A DNA stretch of 64,000 nucleotides from Mesorhizobium sp. B2-4-15 (GTDB lineage: Bacteria; Pseudomonadota; Alphaproteobacteria; Rhizobiales; Rhizobiaceae): contig NZ_VFUZ01000005.1 in assembly GCF_006658505.1 (NCBI RefSeq), forward strand, positions 124,001 through 188,000. The letters run 5' to 3'. The notes beneath the pieces were generated by a model. The model saw only the letters and a program-made list of their open reading frames with translations. It was not told where the DNA came from and did not search any database. Of this stretch, positions 1 through 10,852 are shown one piece after another; the stretch's first letter is position 1, and each line of letters begins with the position of its first letter. Made by a program: the position numbers and the translations under genes.

Positions 1-459
1 TGGAGCCACATGACGCTGATCGAGAACGTCATCGAGGTTCCGGTGCATGTGCTGGGGGTCAAGCGAGACGAAGCGATCTCACAGGCCGAAAAACTGCTGG
101 CGCGCGTCGGGCTCGCCGAAAAGCGCGACGTCTATCCGGCCTATTTGTCGGGCGGCCAGCAGCAGCGCGCCGCGATCGCCCGCGCTCTGGCCATCAATCC
201 GCGCGTCATGCTGTTCGACGAGCCGACCTCGGCGCTCGACCCGGAACTGGTCGGCGAGGTGCTGAAGGTTATCGGCGACCTGGCGCGCGAAGGCCGCACC
301 ATGGTGCTGGTCACCCACGAGATGAAGTTCGCCCGCGAGGTCGCGACCCACGTCGTCTACCTCTACAACGGGCTGGTCGAGGAAGAAGGCCCGCCGGAGC
401 AGATCTTCGGCGCGCCGAAATCCGAAAGGCTCAAGCAGTTCATCCGCAACATCGGCTAG
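1..459 (+). CDS. Polar amino acid ABC transporter ATPase (5' partial)
   Basis: This is the C-terminal part of the ATPase that powers uptake of a polar amino acid through the permeases encoded downstream. The reading frame is open from base 1, so the gene begins outside the window. Visible motifs are the ABC signature LSGGQQQR, Walker B VMLFDEPTSALD, and the switch histidine in LVTHEMKFA. The Walker A loop is missing. About 152 residues remain of a family usually near 245-260 (GlnQ/HisP type). The internal ATG at base 10 is not the true start. The binding protein gene follows 54 bp later in the same direction, as in His/Arg/opine-type importers. Family assignment is firm; the substrate is not. 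Confidence 0.93.
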   Translation, partial: WSHMTLIENVIEVPVHVLGVKRDEAISQAEKLLARVGLAEKRDVYPAYLSGGQQQRAAIARALAINPRVMLFDEPTSALDPELVGEVLKVIGDLAREGRTMVLVTHEMKFAREVATHVVYLYNGLVEEEGPPEQIFGAPKSERLKQFIRNIG

Positions 460-513
460 GAAAGCCGGGACGGAAGAAAACCGGGAACCAACAACAAACT
501 GGGAGTTGTAAAA

Positions 514-1311
514 ATGAAGACTGTTCTGAAGACATTCGCCGCTGCGCTGCTGCTCGGCGTCGCCGCCATGGGCGTGGCCAAGGCCGATCCGGTCAAGATC
601 GGCGTCGCCGCGGAGCCCTATCCGCCCTTCACCTCGCCTGATGCCTCGGGCAAATGGGTGGGCTGGGAGATCGACTTCATCGACGCCGTATGCGCCGAGG
701 AAAAGCTCGACTGCGTCATCACGCCTGTCGCCTGGGACGGTATCATCCCGGCGCTGACGACCAAGAAGATCGACCTCATCGTCTCGTCGATGTCGATCAC
801 CGGCGAACGCAAGAAGACCATCGACTTCTCGGACAAGTATTACAACACGCCGACGGCGATCATCGGACCGAAAGACCAGAAATTCGGCGCCACGCCGGAC
901 GACCTCAAGGGCAAGGTGCTCGGCGTCCAGGTGTCGACCGTGCACGCCGTCTACGCCAAGAAGCACTTCGGCGGCACGGCTTCCGAGATCAAGGAATACC
1001 AGACCCAGGACGAAGCCAACAATGACCTTGCCGCGGGCCGCCTCGACGCGGTGCAGGCCGATTCCATTGCGCTCGGCGAATTCCTCAAATCCGACCAGGG
1101 CAAGGCCTGCTGCGACCTGAAGGGCATGGTGGCTCCGGACGATGAAGTGCTCGGACCAGGCGTCGGCGCGGGCGTGCGCAAGGAAGACACCGACCTGAAG
1201 GAAAAGATCAACGCCGGCATCAAGGCCATCCGCAGCAACGGCAAGTATGACGAAATCTCGAAGAAATACTTCAATTTCGACATTTACGGCGGCTCGCCAC
1301 AGTCGAACTAA
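514..1311 (+). CDS. ABC transporter periplasmic amino acid-binding protein
   Basis: This 265-residue protein is a family 3 solute-binding protein (HisJ/ArgT/OccT-like) that captures an amino acid or opine in the periplasm. Residues 1-24 form a Sec signal peptide ending AMGVAKA before DPVKIG. The mature start IGVAAEPYPPF and the segment SSMSITGERKKTIDFSD are typical of this family. A purine-rich GGAG lies 8 nt before the ATG. It is the second gene of the ATPase, binding protein, permease, permease operon. A perfect 10-bp hairpin follows the stop. The Ldh-family reductase at the operon end would suit a cyclic or D-amino acid or opine substrate, but that is inference. Confidence 0.93.
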   Translation: MKTVLKTFAAALLLGVAAMGVAKADPVKIGVAAEPYPPFTSPDASGKWVGWEIDFIDAVCAEEKLDCVITPVAWDGIIPALTTKKIDLIVSSMSITGERKKTIDFSDKYYNTPTAIIGPKDQKFGATPDDLKGKVLGVQVSTVHAVYAKKHFGGTASEIKEYQTQDEANNDLAAGRLDAVQADSIALGEFLKSDQGKACCDLKGMVAPDDEVLGPGVGAGVRKEDTDLKEKINAGIKAIRSNGKYDEISKKYFNFDIYGGSPQSN

Positions 1312-1327
1312 AGACCCTCGCACGAGC

Positions 1328-1357
1328 GGAGGGCATGACCGAAGAGCCATGCCCTCC
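1328..1357 (+). terminator. Intercistronic stem-loop after the binding protein gene
   Basis: A perfect 10-bp stem (GGAGGGCATG pairing with CATGCCCTCC) encloses a 10-nt loop, 16 bases after the binding protein stop. It is not followed by a T run. It is therefore more likely an mRNA-stabilising or partial-termination hairpin that sets the ratio of binding protein to permeases than a full terminator. Confidence 0.6.
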
Positions 1358-1431
1358 GCCCTACCTTTCCCACGCATGCATGCCGCCGGCCGCTGGCGCC
1401 GGCGGATAGAGCCAGCACTCCGGGGGCGAAG

Positions 1432-2181
1432 CTGATCGACGCGTTTCTTTCGGCCTCGGCGGCCGGTATCATCGAACTCCTCTCGCCCGCGCCCGTCGGC
1501 TGGGGCGGGACCCTCATGCTCGGGCTGCTGCATTCGCTCGAGATCGCCGTCGGGGCCACTTGCGTTGGACTTTTGATCGGCATCTGTGGCGCCTATGGCA
1601 AGCTCTACGGCGGCCCGGTGGTGCGCGATCTGCTGGCCGTCTATACGACCATCGTGCGCGCCGTGCCCGAACTGGTGCTGATCCTGCTGCTCTACTACGC
1701 CGGCACCGACCTGATAAACCAGGTGCTGACGGCGATGGGCTATCAGCGGATAGACATCAGCGGACTGGTGGCCGGCATCGCCGTGCTCGGCTTCGTCCAG
1801 GGCGCCTATTCGACCGAGGTGATGCGCGGCGCCATCCTCGCCATTCCGCAGGGTCAGATCGAAGCCGCGCGCGCCTATGGCATGTCCCCCGGTCTTCTGC
1901 TGCGGCGCATCACATTGCCGGCGATGCTGCCTTTCGCCATACCCGGCCTTGCCAATCTGTGGCTGATCGCCACCAAGGATACCGCCCTGCTGGCCGTCGT
2001 CGGCTTCTTCGAGCTGACACTGGCGACGCGGCAGGCGGCGGGCGTGACCAAGGCTTATCTGATATTCTATCTCGCGGCGGGTGTGCTCTATCTGGCGGTA
2101 TCGCTGTTCTCGAACCTGATGCTAGGCCGCCTCGAGGCCTGGTCGAGGCGTGGCATGCCTTCGGTCAAGGACGCGCGCTGA
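1432..2181 (+). CDS. Amino acid ABC permease, first subunit (probable CTG start)
   Basis: This HisQ-type inner membrane permease has the EAA-loop signature GQIEAARAYGM followed by LPAMLPFAIP, where the ATPase docks. The first ATG (base 1516) would give 221 residues and begin at LGLLHSLEIA, dropping the preceding segment PVGWGGTL, which looks like the conserved permease N-terminus. The frame is open upstream to a TGA at 1336, with no ATG, GTG or TTG between. The most credible start is CTG at 1432, giving 249 residues. It is preceded by GGGGG with a 5-nt spacer. The stop overlaps the next ATG by one base (TGATG), so the two permeases are probably translationally coupled. Identity is firm; the start is inferred. 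Confidence 0.85.
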   Translation: MIDAFLSASAAGIIELLSPAPVGWGGTLMLGLLHSLEIAVGATCVGLLIGICGAYGKLYGGPVVRDLLAVYTTIVRAVPELVLILLLYYAGTDLINQVLTAMGYQRIDISGLVAGIAVLGFVQGAYSTEVMRGAILAIPQGQIEAARAYGMSPGLLLRRITLPAMLPFAIPGLANLWLIATKDTALLAVVGFFELTLATRQAAGVTKAYLIFYLAAGVLYLAVSLFSNLMLGRLEAWSRRGMPSVKDAR

Positions 2182-2990
2182 TGGCCAGCGAAGCGACCGT
2201 CATCAATATGGTGGCGCGCACATCGCTGTGGCTGCAGCCGCATCGCATCGTGCTGATCCTGGTCGCGCTGGGGCTGGTGCTGTCGGCTGTCTTCTTCATG
2301 CGCTGGGACTGGTTGCCGCAATATTATGAAATGGGCTTACTCGGCATCTGGCGCTCGCTGTGGATCCTGGCCCTTACCTGCGCGCTCGGCTTTCTGATCG
2401 CCGTACCGGTCGGGCTGGCACAGGCCGCCGGTTCGTTCTGGTTCTCGGCACCCGCCAAGGTCTTCTGCACCATCATTCGTGGCACGCCGCTGCTTCTGCA
2501 ATTGTGGCTGCTCTACTACGGATTAGGCTCGCTGTTTCCGCAATATCCGTGGATTCGCGAGTCCTGGATGTGGCCTTATCTCAGGCAGGCATGGCCGTAT
2601 GGCGTGCTGGCGTTGACCCTATCCTTCGCCGGTTATGAGGGCGAAGTGATGCGCGGTGCCTTTGCCGGGGTGCCCAAGGGCCAGCTGGAAGCCGCCCGCG
2701 CGTTCGGCATGAGCCGCTGGAAGATCTTCCGGCGCATCTGGCTGCCACAGGCCTTCTACCGGGCGCTGCCGACGCTGACCGGCGAAACCGTGCTGCAGTT
2801 GAAGTCGACGCCGCTGGTTGCGACCATCAGCGTGATCGACATATTCGCCGTCTCGTCGAAGGTGCGGCAGGACACGTATCTCACCTATGAACCCTTGCTT
2901 CTCCTGGCGTTGATCTACATGACGATCACCGGCATTCTCGTCTTCACCTTCGGCAAGATCGAGGCGCGGATTCCGAACAAGATCGGATAG
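2181..2990 (+). CDS. Amino acid ABC permease, second subunit
   Basis: This 269-residue HisM-type permease pairs with the upstream permease to form the transmembrane pore. Several hydrophobic helices are visible from about residue 18 on. The cytoplasmic EAA loop reads GQLEAARAFGM then FRRIWLPQAF. Starting at the ATG that overlaps the previous stop gives MASEATVINM. The frame stays open well upstream of this ATG, but that part lies over the first permease in another frame and has no permease character. The next gene, a probable reductase, begins 93 bp downstream after an imperfect hairpin. Confidence 0.92.
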   Translation: MASEATVINMVARTSLWLQPHRIVLILVALGLVLSAVFFMRWDWLPQYYEMGLLGIWRSLWILALTCALGFLIAVPVGLAQAAGSFWFSAPAKVFCTIIRGTPLLLQLWLLYYGLGSLFPQYPWIRESWMWPYLRQAWPYGVLALTLSFAGYEGEVMRGAFAGVPKGQLEAARAFGMSRWKIFRRIWLPQAFYRALPTLTGETVLQLKSTPLVATISVIDIFAVSSKVRQDTYLTYEPLLLLALIYMTITGILVFTFGKIEARIPNKIG

Positions 2991-3005
2991 GTGTTAGGGG
3001 GTGGT

Positions 3006-3040
3006 CGGTAGTGAGTAGCTGGCTCCGCTACCGACTACCG
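3006..3040 (+). repeat. Imperfect inverted repeat between permease and reductase genes
   Basis: Two 14-bp arms (3006-3019 and 3027-3040) match at 12 of 14 positions around a 7-nt loop. The surrounding sequence is built from GGTAGT/CTACTGACT-like words. It could attenuate readthrough from the transporter into the Ldh-family gene, or be a small dispersed repeat. Confidence 0.4.
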
Positions 3041-3083
3041 GCTACTGACTATCCCTAAGCACCACTCACCAGAGGCAACGACG

Positions 3084-4085
3084 ATGCAACTCAGTCTCGA
3101 CCAGGCAACAGGATTGTGCCGGATGGCGGCGCTCGGCGCCGGCGCCAACGAAGAAGCCGCGCAATCGCTCGCGGCGTCCATCGTCGCTGCCGAGGCGGAA
3201 GGACTTGCCAACGTCGGCCTGACGCATTTCATCGACTATCTCGAAGCGCTCGAGGCCGGCCGCATCGACGGCAATGCCGATCCGGTCATCACCAGGCCGG
3301 CGCTGGCCGTTTATCTGTCCGACGCGCGTGGCGGATTGGCGCATACGGGCTTCGACCGCACGATCGACGATCTTGCCAAGGCGGCACGACTGTTCGGTGT
3401 CGCCATCTTTTCGCAGAAGAACGCCTATACATGCGGCGCGCTCGGCTACTTCACCGGCCGGCTGGCCGCACAGGGACTGGTATCGTTCGCGGCCACCAAC
3501 GGCCCGGCCGTGCTTGCTGGTTCCGGCTCGGTCAAACCAGTCTATTGCACCAATCCGATGTCGTTTGCCGCGCCCGCCGCCGATGGCGCGCCGCTGGTCA
3601 TCGACCAGTCGTCGAGCGCCACCGCCTTCGTCAACATCCGCAAGGCGGCCGAAGACGGCAAGAAAATCCCTGAAGGCTGGGCGCTGGACGCCAGCGGCAA
3701 CCCGACCACCGATCCGGCGGCCGCCATGAAGGGCGCCATGCTGGCCTTCGGCGGCCAGCGCGGCGCCAACATCGCGCTGATGGTCGAAGTGCTGGCGGCC
3801 GGCCTGTCGGGGGCCAACTGGTCGCTCGACGCGCCATGGTTCAGCGGCGGCCCGGACAGTCCCGGAACCGGCCTGTTCGTGCTTGCCGTCGAGCCGAAGC
3901 TGCTCGATCCGGATTTCGAACAGCGGATGAAGGGCCAACTCGACCGTCTTCGCCGCCGCTACGGCGTGCATGTGCCGGGGCGGGCCCGGGCCGAGGCGGC
4001 CGAGAAGGCACAGGCACGCGGCATCACCGCGCCCAAGGCGGTGGTGCAGCGCATTTCCGAATTCGCCGAGCGCTATTCGGCCTGA
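3084..4085 (+). CDS. Ldh family (malate/L-lactate dehydrogenase-like) oxidoreductase
   Basis: This 333-residue protein belongs to the NAD(P)H-dependent Ldh_2 family. The family includes delta1-piperideine-2-carboxylate/delta1-pyrroline-2-carboxylate reductases, ureidoglycolate and sulfolactate dehydrogenases. Family hallmarks are the N-terminal helix with EAEGLANVGLTHF, the segment ATNGPAVLAGSG, and NPMSFAAPAADGAPLVIDQS in the cofactor region. It lies 93 bp behind the amino acid permeases on the same strand, so it probably reduces an imino or keto acid derived from the imported compound. A DpkA-like role is plausible; exact substrate cannot be read from sequence. An AGAGG lies about 10 nt before the ATG. 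Confidence 0.87.
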   Translation: MQLSLDQATGLCRMAALGAGANEEAAQSLAASIVAAEAEGLANVGLTHFIDYLEALEAGRIDGNADPVITRPALAVYLSDARGGLAHTGFDRTIDDLAKAARLFGVAIFSQKNAYTCGALGYFTGRLAAQGLVSFAATNGPAVLAGSGSVKPVYCTNPMSFAAPAADGAPLVIDQSSSATAFVNIRKAAEDGKKIPEGWALDASGNPTTDPAAAMKGAMLAFGGQRGANIALMVEVLAAGLSGANWSLDAPWFSGGPDSPGTGLFVLAVEPKLLDPDFEQRMKGQLDRLRRRYGVHVPGRARAEAAEKAQARGITAPKAVVQRISEFAERYSA

Positions 4086-4730
4086 ATTCCAGCGAACGAA
4101 TGCCCGGACCGGTGCTGTGCCTTTGCGACGGTGCCTTCGCCTGGCCGTCCAAGGATATTCGAACTGCATGGCGACAAAGTCGGCCGTGCGCGCGCCGTAT
4201 CGAGCCAGAGACCAGCCACGCGCCACCCGATCTCATCGCGGAGGAAAGCGGCTTCGGCGATGTCGGGCGCATGCGCCGGGCTTTCCCGAGAAGCTTTGGC
4301 CAGCCCCGCAGGCGCTCGGACGCGCGGCGGCTGGCGTGACCGTGTCGTAGTCATTGAACCAGAAAGCCAACTGCCGATGGTGTGCGGTTTTTTCCGCACC
4401 GCTGAACCTTTCCGACTGTCGCGGCGACACATGCCTGTCCGGGTCGGGTTTGCCCGGCCGGTGCCTTCAGGTCGAATGTGTCCAGGGCTGGGGCGGGCGT
4501 GCTTGCTTCACGCCGTCTTGATGCCGTCTCAGGTCAGGCCGCCTCGTTGGACCCTGTTTTCGGCGCGGACGTCACCCGGAAAACCCCGCTTCGGCGGGGT
4601 TTTCTGCGTTCCTGGAACTGCTCGAAAAACAAGGGGGACAGCGACGACGCGTCGCCCTTTGCCTTTGGCGCAAAACGGACTATGAAACGGCTTCAGCCAA
4701 GCCATCTGGAAAAATGCGCCGGAGCCCACC
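4086..4730. other. 645-bp intergenic region
   Basis: No convincing gene was found here. It holds a small hairpin at 4382-4399 (GTGCGG, six T, CCGCAC) and a strong hairpin at 4580-4603. A 119-codon minus-strand open frame (4073-4432) includes a plausible stretch near AEAAFLRDEIGWRVAGLWL, which could be the relic of a gene, but it overlaps the reductase 3' end and has no ribosome binding site. A short transcript ending at the 4580-4603 hairpin is possible. Confidence 0.4.
4580..4603. terminator. Strong bidirectional hairpin terminator
   Basis: A perfect 10-bp stem, AAAACCCCGC/GCGGGGTTTT, is closed by a TTCG tetraloop. The A and T tails let it work as an intrinsic terminator in either direction. 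It isolates the NDUFA9-like gene from upstream transcription. Confidence 0.8.
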
Positions 4731-5708
4731 ATGACAGAAATCCTGCAGACCCCAAAGCTCGTCGTCGTCTTCGGCGGGTCAGGCTTTGTCGGCCGCCATG
4801 TCGTGCGGGCGCTGGCCAAGCGCGGCTATCGTATCCGGGTCGCCTGCCGGCGGCCAGATCTTGCCGGCCACCTGCAGCCGCTCGGCAATGTCGGCCAGAT
4901 CCAGCCGGTGCAGGCCAATGTGCGCGTGCGCTGGTCGGTCGACCGCGCCGTGCAAGGTGCCGACCATGTCGTTAATCTCGTCGCCATCCTGCATGAAAGC
5001 GGCCGGCAGAAATTCTCCGCCGTGCATGAGTTCGGCGCCCGCGCCATTGCCGAGGCCGCGCGCTCCGTTGGCGCCGGGTTCACCCATATTTCGGCGCTTG
5101 GGGCCGATGCGAACTCCGAATCGAACTACGCGCGCACCAAGGCACTTGGCGAGAAGGCCGTGCTGGAGACAATCAACGACGCCGTGATCTTCCGGCCGTC
5201 GATCAATTTCGGGCCGGAAGACAGTTTCTTCAACCGCTTCGCCGGCATGGCGCGCTATTCGCCGGTGCTGCCGCTGATCGGCGGTGGCCGGACCAAGTTC
5301 CAGCCGGTCTATGTCGGCGACGTCGCCGAAGCGGTGGCGCGCTCGGTCGACGGCAAGGTCGATGGCGGCCATATCTACGAGCTTGGCGGCCCCAATGTGC
5401 TCACCTTCAAGGAGTGCATGCAGGAGCTGCTCAGCGTGATCGAGCGCAGGCGCCTGCTGGTGCCGGTGCCGTGGTGGGTGGCCAACATCCAGGCTTCGAT
5501 CCTCGGGCTCTTGCCCAACCCGCTGCTGACCAAGGACCAGGTGATGCAGTTGCGCGAGCACAACGTCGTTTCGGAAACCGCGGCCAAGGCCAATCGGACA
5601 TTGGCGGGACTTGGCATCCAGCCGCAATCGATCGCGACGATCCTGCCGAGCTATCTCTGGCGCTTCCGCGCCGCCGGCCAGTTCCAGCAACGCAGGCCCG
5701 CCGTATAA
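4731..5708 (+). CDS. NDUFA9-like NAD(P)-binding SDR protein
   Basis: This 325-residue extended short-chain dehydrogenase/reductase resembles the mitochondrial complex I accessory subunit NDUFA9 and its alphaproteobacterial relatives. The Rossmann motif GGSGFVGRH lies near residues 15-23 and YARTKALGEK supplies the YxxxK pair. The text FQPVYVGDVAEAVARS and the C-terminal helix region with LPNPLLTKDQVMQL are typical of this subgroup. In bacteria such proteins are often assigned NAD(P)H-binding or ubiquinone-related roles, which is not proven here. It stands alone, flanked by a strong terminator upstream and a convergent P450 gene downstream. Confidence 0.85.
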   Translation: MTEILQTPKLVVVFGGSGFVGRHVVRALAKRGYRIRVACRRPDLAGHLQPLGNVGQIQPVQANVRVRWSVDRAVQGADHVVNLVAILHESGRQKFSAVHEFGARAIAEAARSVGAGFTHISALGADANSESNYARTKALGEKAVLETINDAVIFRPSINFGPEDSFFNRFAGMARYSPVLPLIGGGRTKFQPVYVGDVAEAVARSVDGKVDGGHIYELGGPNVLTFKECMQELLSVIERRRLLVPVPWWVANIQASILGLLPNPLLTKDQVMQLREHNVVSETAAKANRTLAGLGIQPQSIATILPSYLWRFRAAGQFQQRRPAV

Positions 5709-5743
5709 TTTCCTGAGAGGTCCTACCTCTCAATGACGGCCTC

Positions 5744-7117
5744 TCAATGATGGCGAGCTGTGACCTGCATGGGCAAGCCGCCTTGCGGTTGCGTCGTCAG
5801 CTTCTGCACCGGCCAGGGCTTGGTCTCAGCCGTGGCATCGAAGCGGAAGCGTGACAAAAGGATGGCGAGCGCGATGATCGCCTCCTGCATGGCGAAACTG
5901 GCGCCGATACAGACGCGCGGCCCCGCGCCAAACGGCAGATACTGGAAGCGATCGATCTTTTCACGGTTTCCCGGGTGGAAGCGCTCGGGCAGGAAGGCAT
6001 CGGGCCGGTCCCACAGCTTCCTGTGACGATGGACGACCCAGGGCATGACCAGCACGGCCGCATATTTGGGGATGTAAAGATCGTTCCACATCTCCGGCAC
6101 GATCGGCTCGCGGTTGATGGAGGGCGCCGGCGGATAGAGCCTGAGTGCCTCGTCGAAGGCGGCGCGTGTCAACGGCATGGCGTCGAGCCACTTCGTCGGA
6201 TCGGATTCGCGCGCCAGCACCTGGTCGATCTCCTGCTCGACCCGGTCGCGCTCCCAAGGCGATTGGGCAAGGCAATAAAGCGTCCAGCCAAGAGCGCGCG
6301 CGGTCGTCTCATGGCCGGCACCGATGAAGGTGATGATGTTGTCCTCGACTTCCGAGCGCGTCAGCCCCTCCGGGCCCTCGGCCTTGAGCAGCAGAGTCAG
6401 GAAATCCTGCGGCGCGGCATCGGGATCGCGCCTGACCTTCTCTTCGCGCATCTTGACCGTGTCGGTGACGATCTTGCGGAAATAGGCCATGGTCTTGCGG
6501 CCGCGGATGCGGGTCAGCCGAGGCAGCCAGTCGGGCGCGCGCAGCAGGTCGAGGGGGTCGACGCGTCCCATGGTCTCGAACAGGCGGTCGATCTCATTGG
6601 CAAAACTGCCCGGCTCTCCTGATATCTCGCCTGAGAACAGCGTCTCGGCCAGGATGTCATAGGTGAGCAGCGTCATGTCATGGGCGATATCGGACGTGCC
6701 GCCCGCTTCGTAGCGCGTGACGAACTCCAGCGTACGCTTGAGCATCGGCTGAGCGAAGCCGAAGATGTGGCGTGGCGTGAACACGGGCGCCATCGCCTTG
6801 CGTGACCGCCTCCAGACCTCGCCCTCGGCGGTCAGCAGGCCATCACGCAGGATCGGCCGCAGGATCTTCTGGCGCACCGTGGCCATCCTGTAGTTCTTGG
6901 CATTGTCGACCAGCACGTGGCGGATGAGACCGGGATCGTTGGCAATGACCAGCGGCCCGCCGACGCCGTTCACCGAAATCCACGGTTCGTTGTAGGTCGG
7001 CTCGCCCCACAGTTCGAGCGGATTGCGGTAGACGATGCGGATCAACTCCAGCGTCGAAGGCGGCGACGTGCGCGGCTTTGGCGCGGGAGGAACGAAGGGG
7101 GCGGGCTGAGTGTCCAT
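5744..7117 (-). CDS. Cytochrome P450
   Basis: This 457-residue soluble heme monooxygenase has the oxygen-binding I-helix motif FIGAGHETTARAL, the ExxR helix EALRLYP, and the heme-cysteine loop FGAGPRVCIG. The chosen start MDTQPAPFVPP gives normal length and a proline-rich N-terminus as in CYP102/CYP4-like bacterial P450s. Upstream in-frame codons lack P450 character and overlap the divergent reductase leader. No ferredoxin or ferredoxin reductase gene lies beside it, so its redox partner is elsewhere. The substrate is unknown; fatty acids or hydrophobic xenobiotics are typical for this shape of P450. Confidence 0.93.
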   Translation of the reverse strand: MDTQPAPFVPPAPKPRTSPPSTLELIRIVYRNPLELWGEPTYNEPWISVNGVGGPLVIANDPGLIRHVLVDNAKNYRMATVRQKILRPILRDGLLTAEGEVWRRSRKAMAPVFTPRHIFGFAQPMLKRTLEFVTRYEAGGTSDIAHDMTLLTYDILAETLFSGEISGEPGSFANEIDRLFETMGRVDPLDLLRAPDWLPRLTRIRGRKTMAYFRKIVTDTVKMREEKVRRDPDAAPQDFLTLLLKAEGPEGLTRSEVEDNIITFIGAGHETTARALGWTLYCLAQSPWERDRVEQEIDQVLARESDPTKWLDAMPLTRAAFDEALRLYPPAPSINREPIVPEMWNDLYIPKYAAVLVMPWVVHRHRKLWDRPDAFLPERFHPGNREKIDRFQYLPFGAGPRVCIGASFAMQEAIIALAILLSRFRFDATAETKPWPVQKLTTQPQGGLPMQVTARHH

Positions 7118-7325
7118 GAAAGGCTCCGCTATCGCCGTTAATGTAGTGACTGGCAATCCGGGCGTCCATGTGACTGAACGGCAGACCGAACCGCGGCAGC
7201 AGGAGACGCGAAGGCAGACAGTCCGTTCATCCGATCGTGACCATTCCGCCAAAGGTCCTACCTTGTCCGCCGGAATGCTGTGCCGTAGGGACAGCCACCA
7301 ATACCGCCAAACTAAGGAGCCCGCC

Positions 7326-7895
7326 TTGAAGCACCAGTTGAACATCGTCATCGGCAGCACGAGACCCGGTCGTGCCGGCCCGGTTTTTGCCGAGTGGCTG
7401 GAGAGATTCGCGCGCGAGCACGGGAAATTCGCGCCAGTACTGACCGACATTGCCGCGTTCAAGCTGCCGGTGCTGGATGAGCCGCATCATCCGAGGCTTG
7501 GCAACTACCAGAACGACCACACCAAGGCCTGGTCGAAGGCGATCGACGCCGCCGACGCCTTTGTCTTCGTGGCGCCGGAATACAATTATTTCGCGGCACC
7601 CGCGATCGTCAACGCGATCGACTACCTGGCGCGTGAATGGAAATACAAGCCTGCCGCCATTTTCAGCTATGGCGGCGTCTCCGGCGGTCTGCGCGCGGCG
7701 CAGGCCCTGAAGCCGCTGCTGACCTCGGTGGGCATCATGCCGATCCCGGAAGGCGTCGCGCTGCCGATGTACCAGAAATTGCTTGATGAGAACGGCGCCT
7801 TCAACGCCAGTGAACAGGTGGCTGGCGGCGCCAGGACGATGCTGGACGAGCTGCTGCGCTGGAGCGAGGCGTTGCAACCGATGCGCGCCGGCTGA
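7326..7895 (+). CDS. NADPH-dependent FMN reductase family protein
   Basis: This flavodoxin-fold protein of about 189 residues would reduce FMN or quinones with NAD(P)H. The phosphate-binding loop GSTRPGRAG is at the N-terminus, APEYNY sits in the middle, and SYGGVSGGLRAAQ forms the second flavin loop. The start is taken as TTG at 7326 because AAGGAG lies 5 nt upstream. The frame is open further 5' but that part overlaps the divergent P450 5' end and is not family-like. It is transcribed away from the P450 gene. A direct partnership with the P450 is possible but unsupported. Confidence 0.88.
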   Translation: MKHQLNIVIGSTRPGRAGPVFAEWLERFAREHGKFAPVLTDIAAFKLPVLDEPHHPRLGNYQNDHTKAWSKAIDAADAFVFVAPEYNYFAAPAIVNAIDYLAREWKYKPAAIFSYGGVSGGLRAAQALKPLLTSVGIMPIPEGVALPMYQKLLDENGAFNASEQVAGGARTMLDELLRWSEALQPMRAG

Positions 7896-10622
<2,727 letters not shown>

Positions 10623-10640
10623 GATCTATCCTTGTCTTTT

Positions 10641-10672
10641 AAGACCGGCGCACCAGGTGCGCCGATCTTCTT
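10641..10672 (+). terminator. gyrB terminator
   Basis: A 7-bp GC stem (CGGCGCA/TGCGCCG) around CCAGG is extended by AAGA/TCTT with one mismatch and followed by a pyrimidine-rich tail TCTTCTTTC. It lies 19 bases after the gyrB stop. Confidence 0.7.
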
Positions 10673-10765
10673 TCGGACGCCAACCAAACATTTCATAAGC
10701 CACTGGAACGGAAGACCATCCGGGACATTGTGACACCATCGATCACGATTTCTCAGGAGGCATTC

Positions 10766-10843
10766 ATGGGTCGCGGCATTCTGCTCTGGTTGCTTGGGGT
10801 TCCTATCCCGATCATCATCCTCATCATGCTGTTCGCGCGATAG
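10766..10843 (+). CDS. 25-residue hydrophobic miniprotein
   Basis: This tiny gene encodes a 25-residue peptide beginning MGRGILLWLLGVP and ending ILIMLFAR. It is essentially one membrane helix interrupted by proline residues. A near-perfect AGGAGG lies 5 nt before the ATG, which is the strongest reason to call it real. The stop TAG is immediately followed by GAGG, which serves the next gene, a multi-spanning membrane protein starting 9 nt later. The pair is probably co-transcribed. Similar short peptides are, to my knowledge, seen in other rhizobia, but no function is known to me. Confidence 0.7.
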   Translation: MGRGILLWLLGVPIPIIILIMLFAR

Positions 10844-10852
10844 GAGGCCGTC

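Noticed and set aside
79..1533. Long minus-strand open frame of 484 codons opposite the ABC transporter genes
   Set aside because: It lies antisense to a clear ATPase and binding protein gene, has low-complexity Arg/Gly/Asp content typical of GC-rich antisense frames, and no ribosome binding site.
4380..4610. Riboswitch or tRNA
   Set aside because: Only two simple hairpins are visible; no cloverleaf, no anticodon arm and no known riboswitch core.
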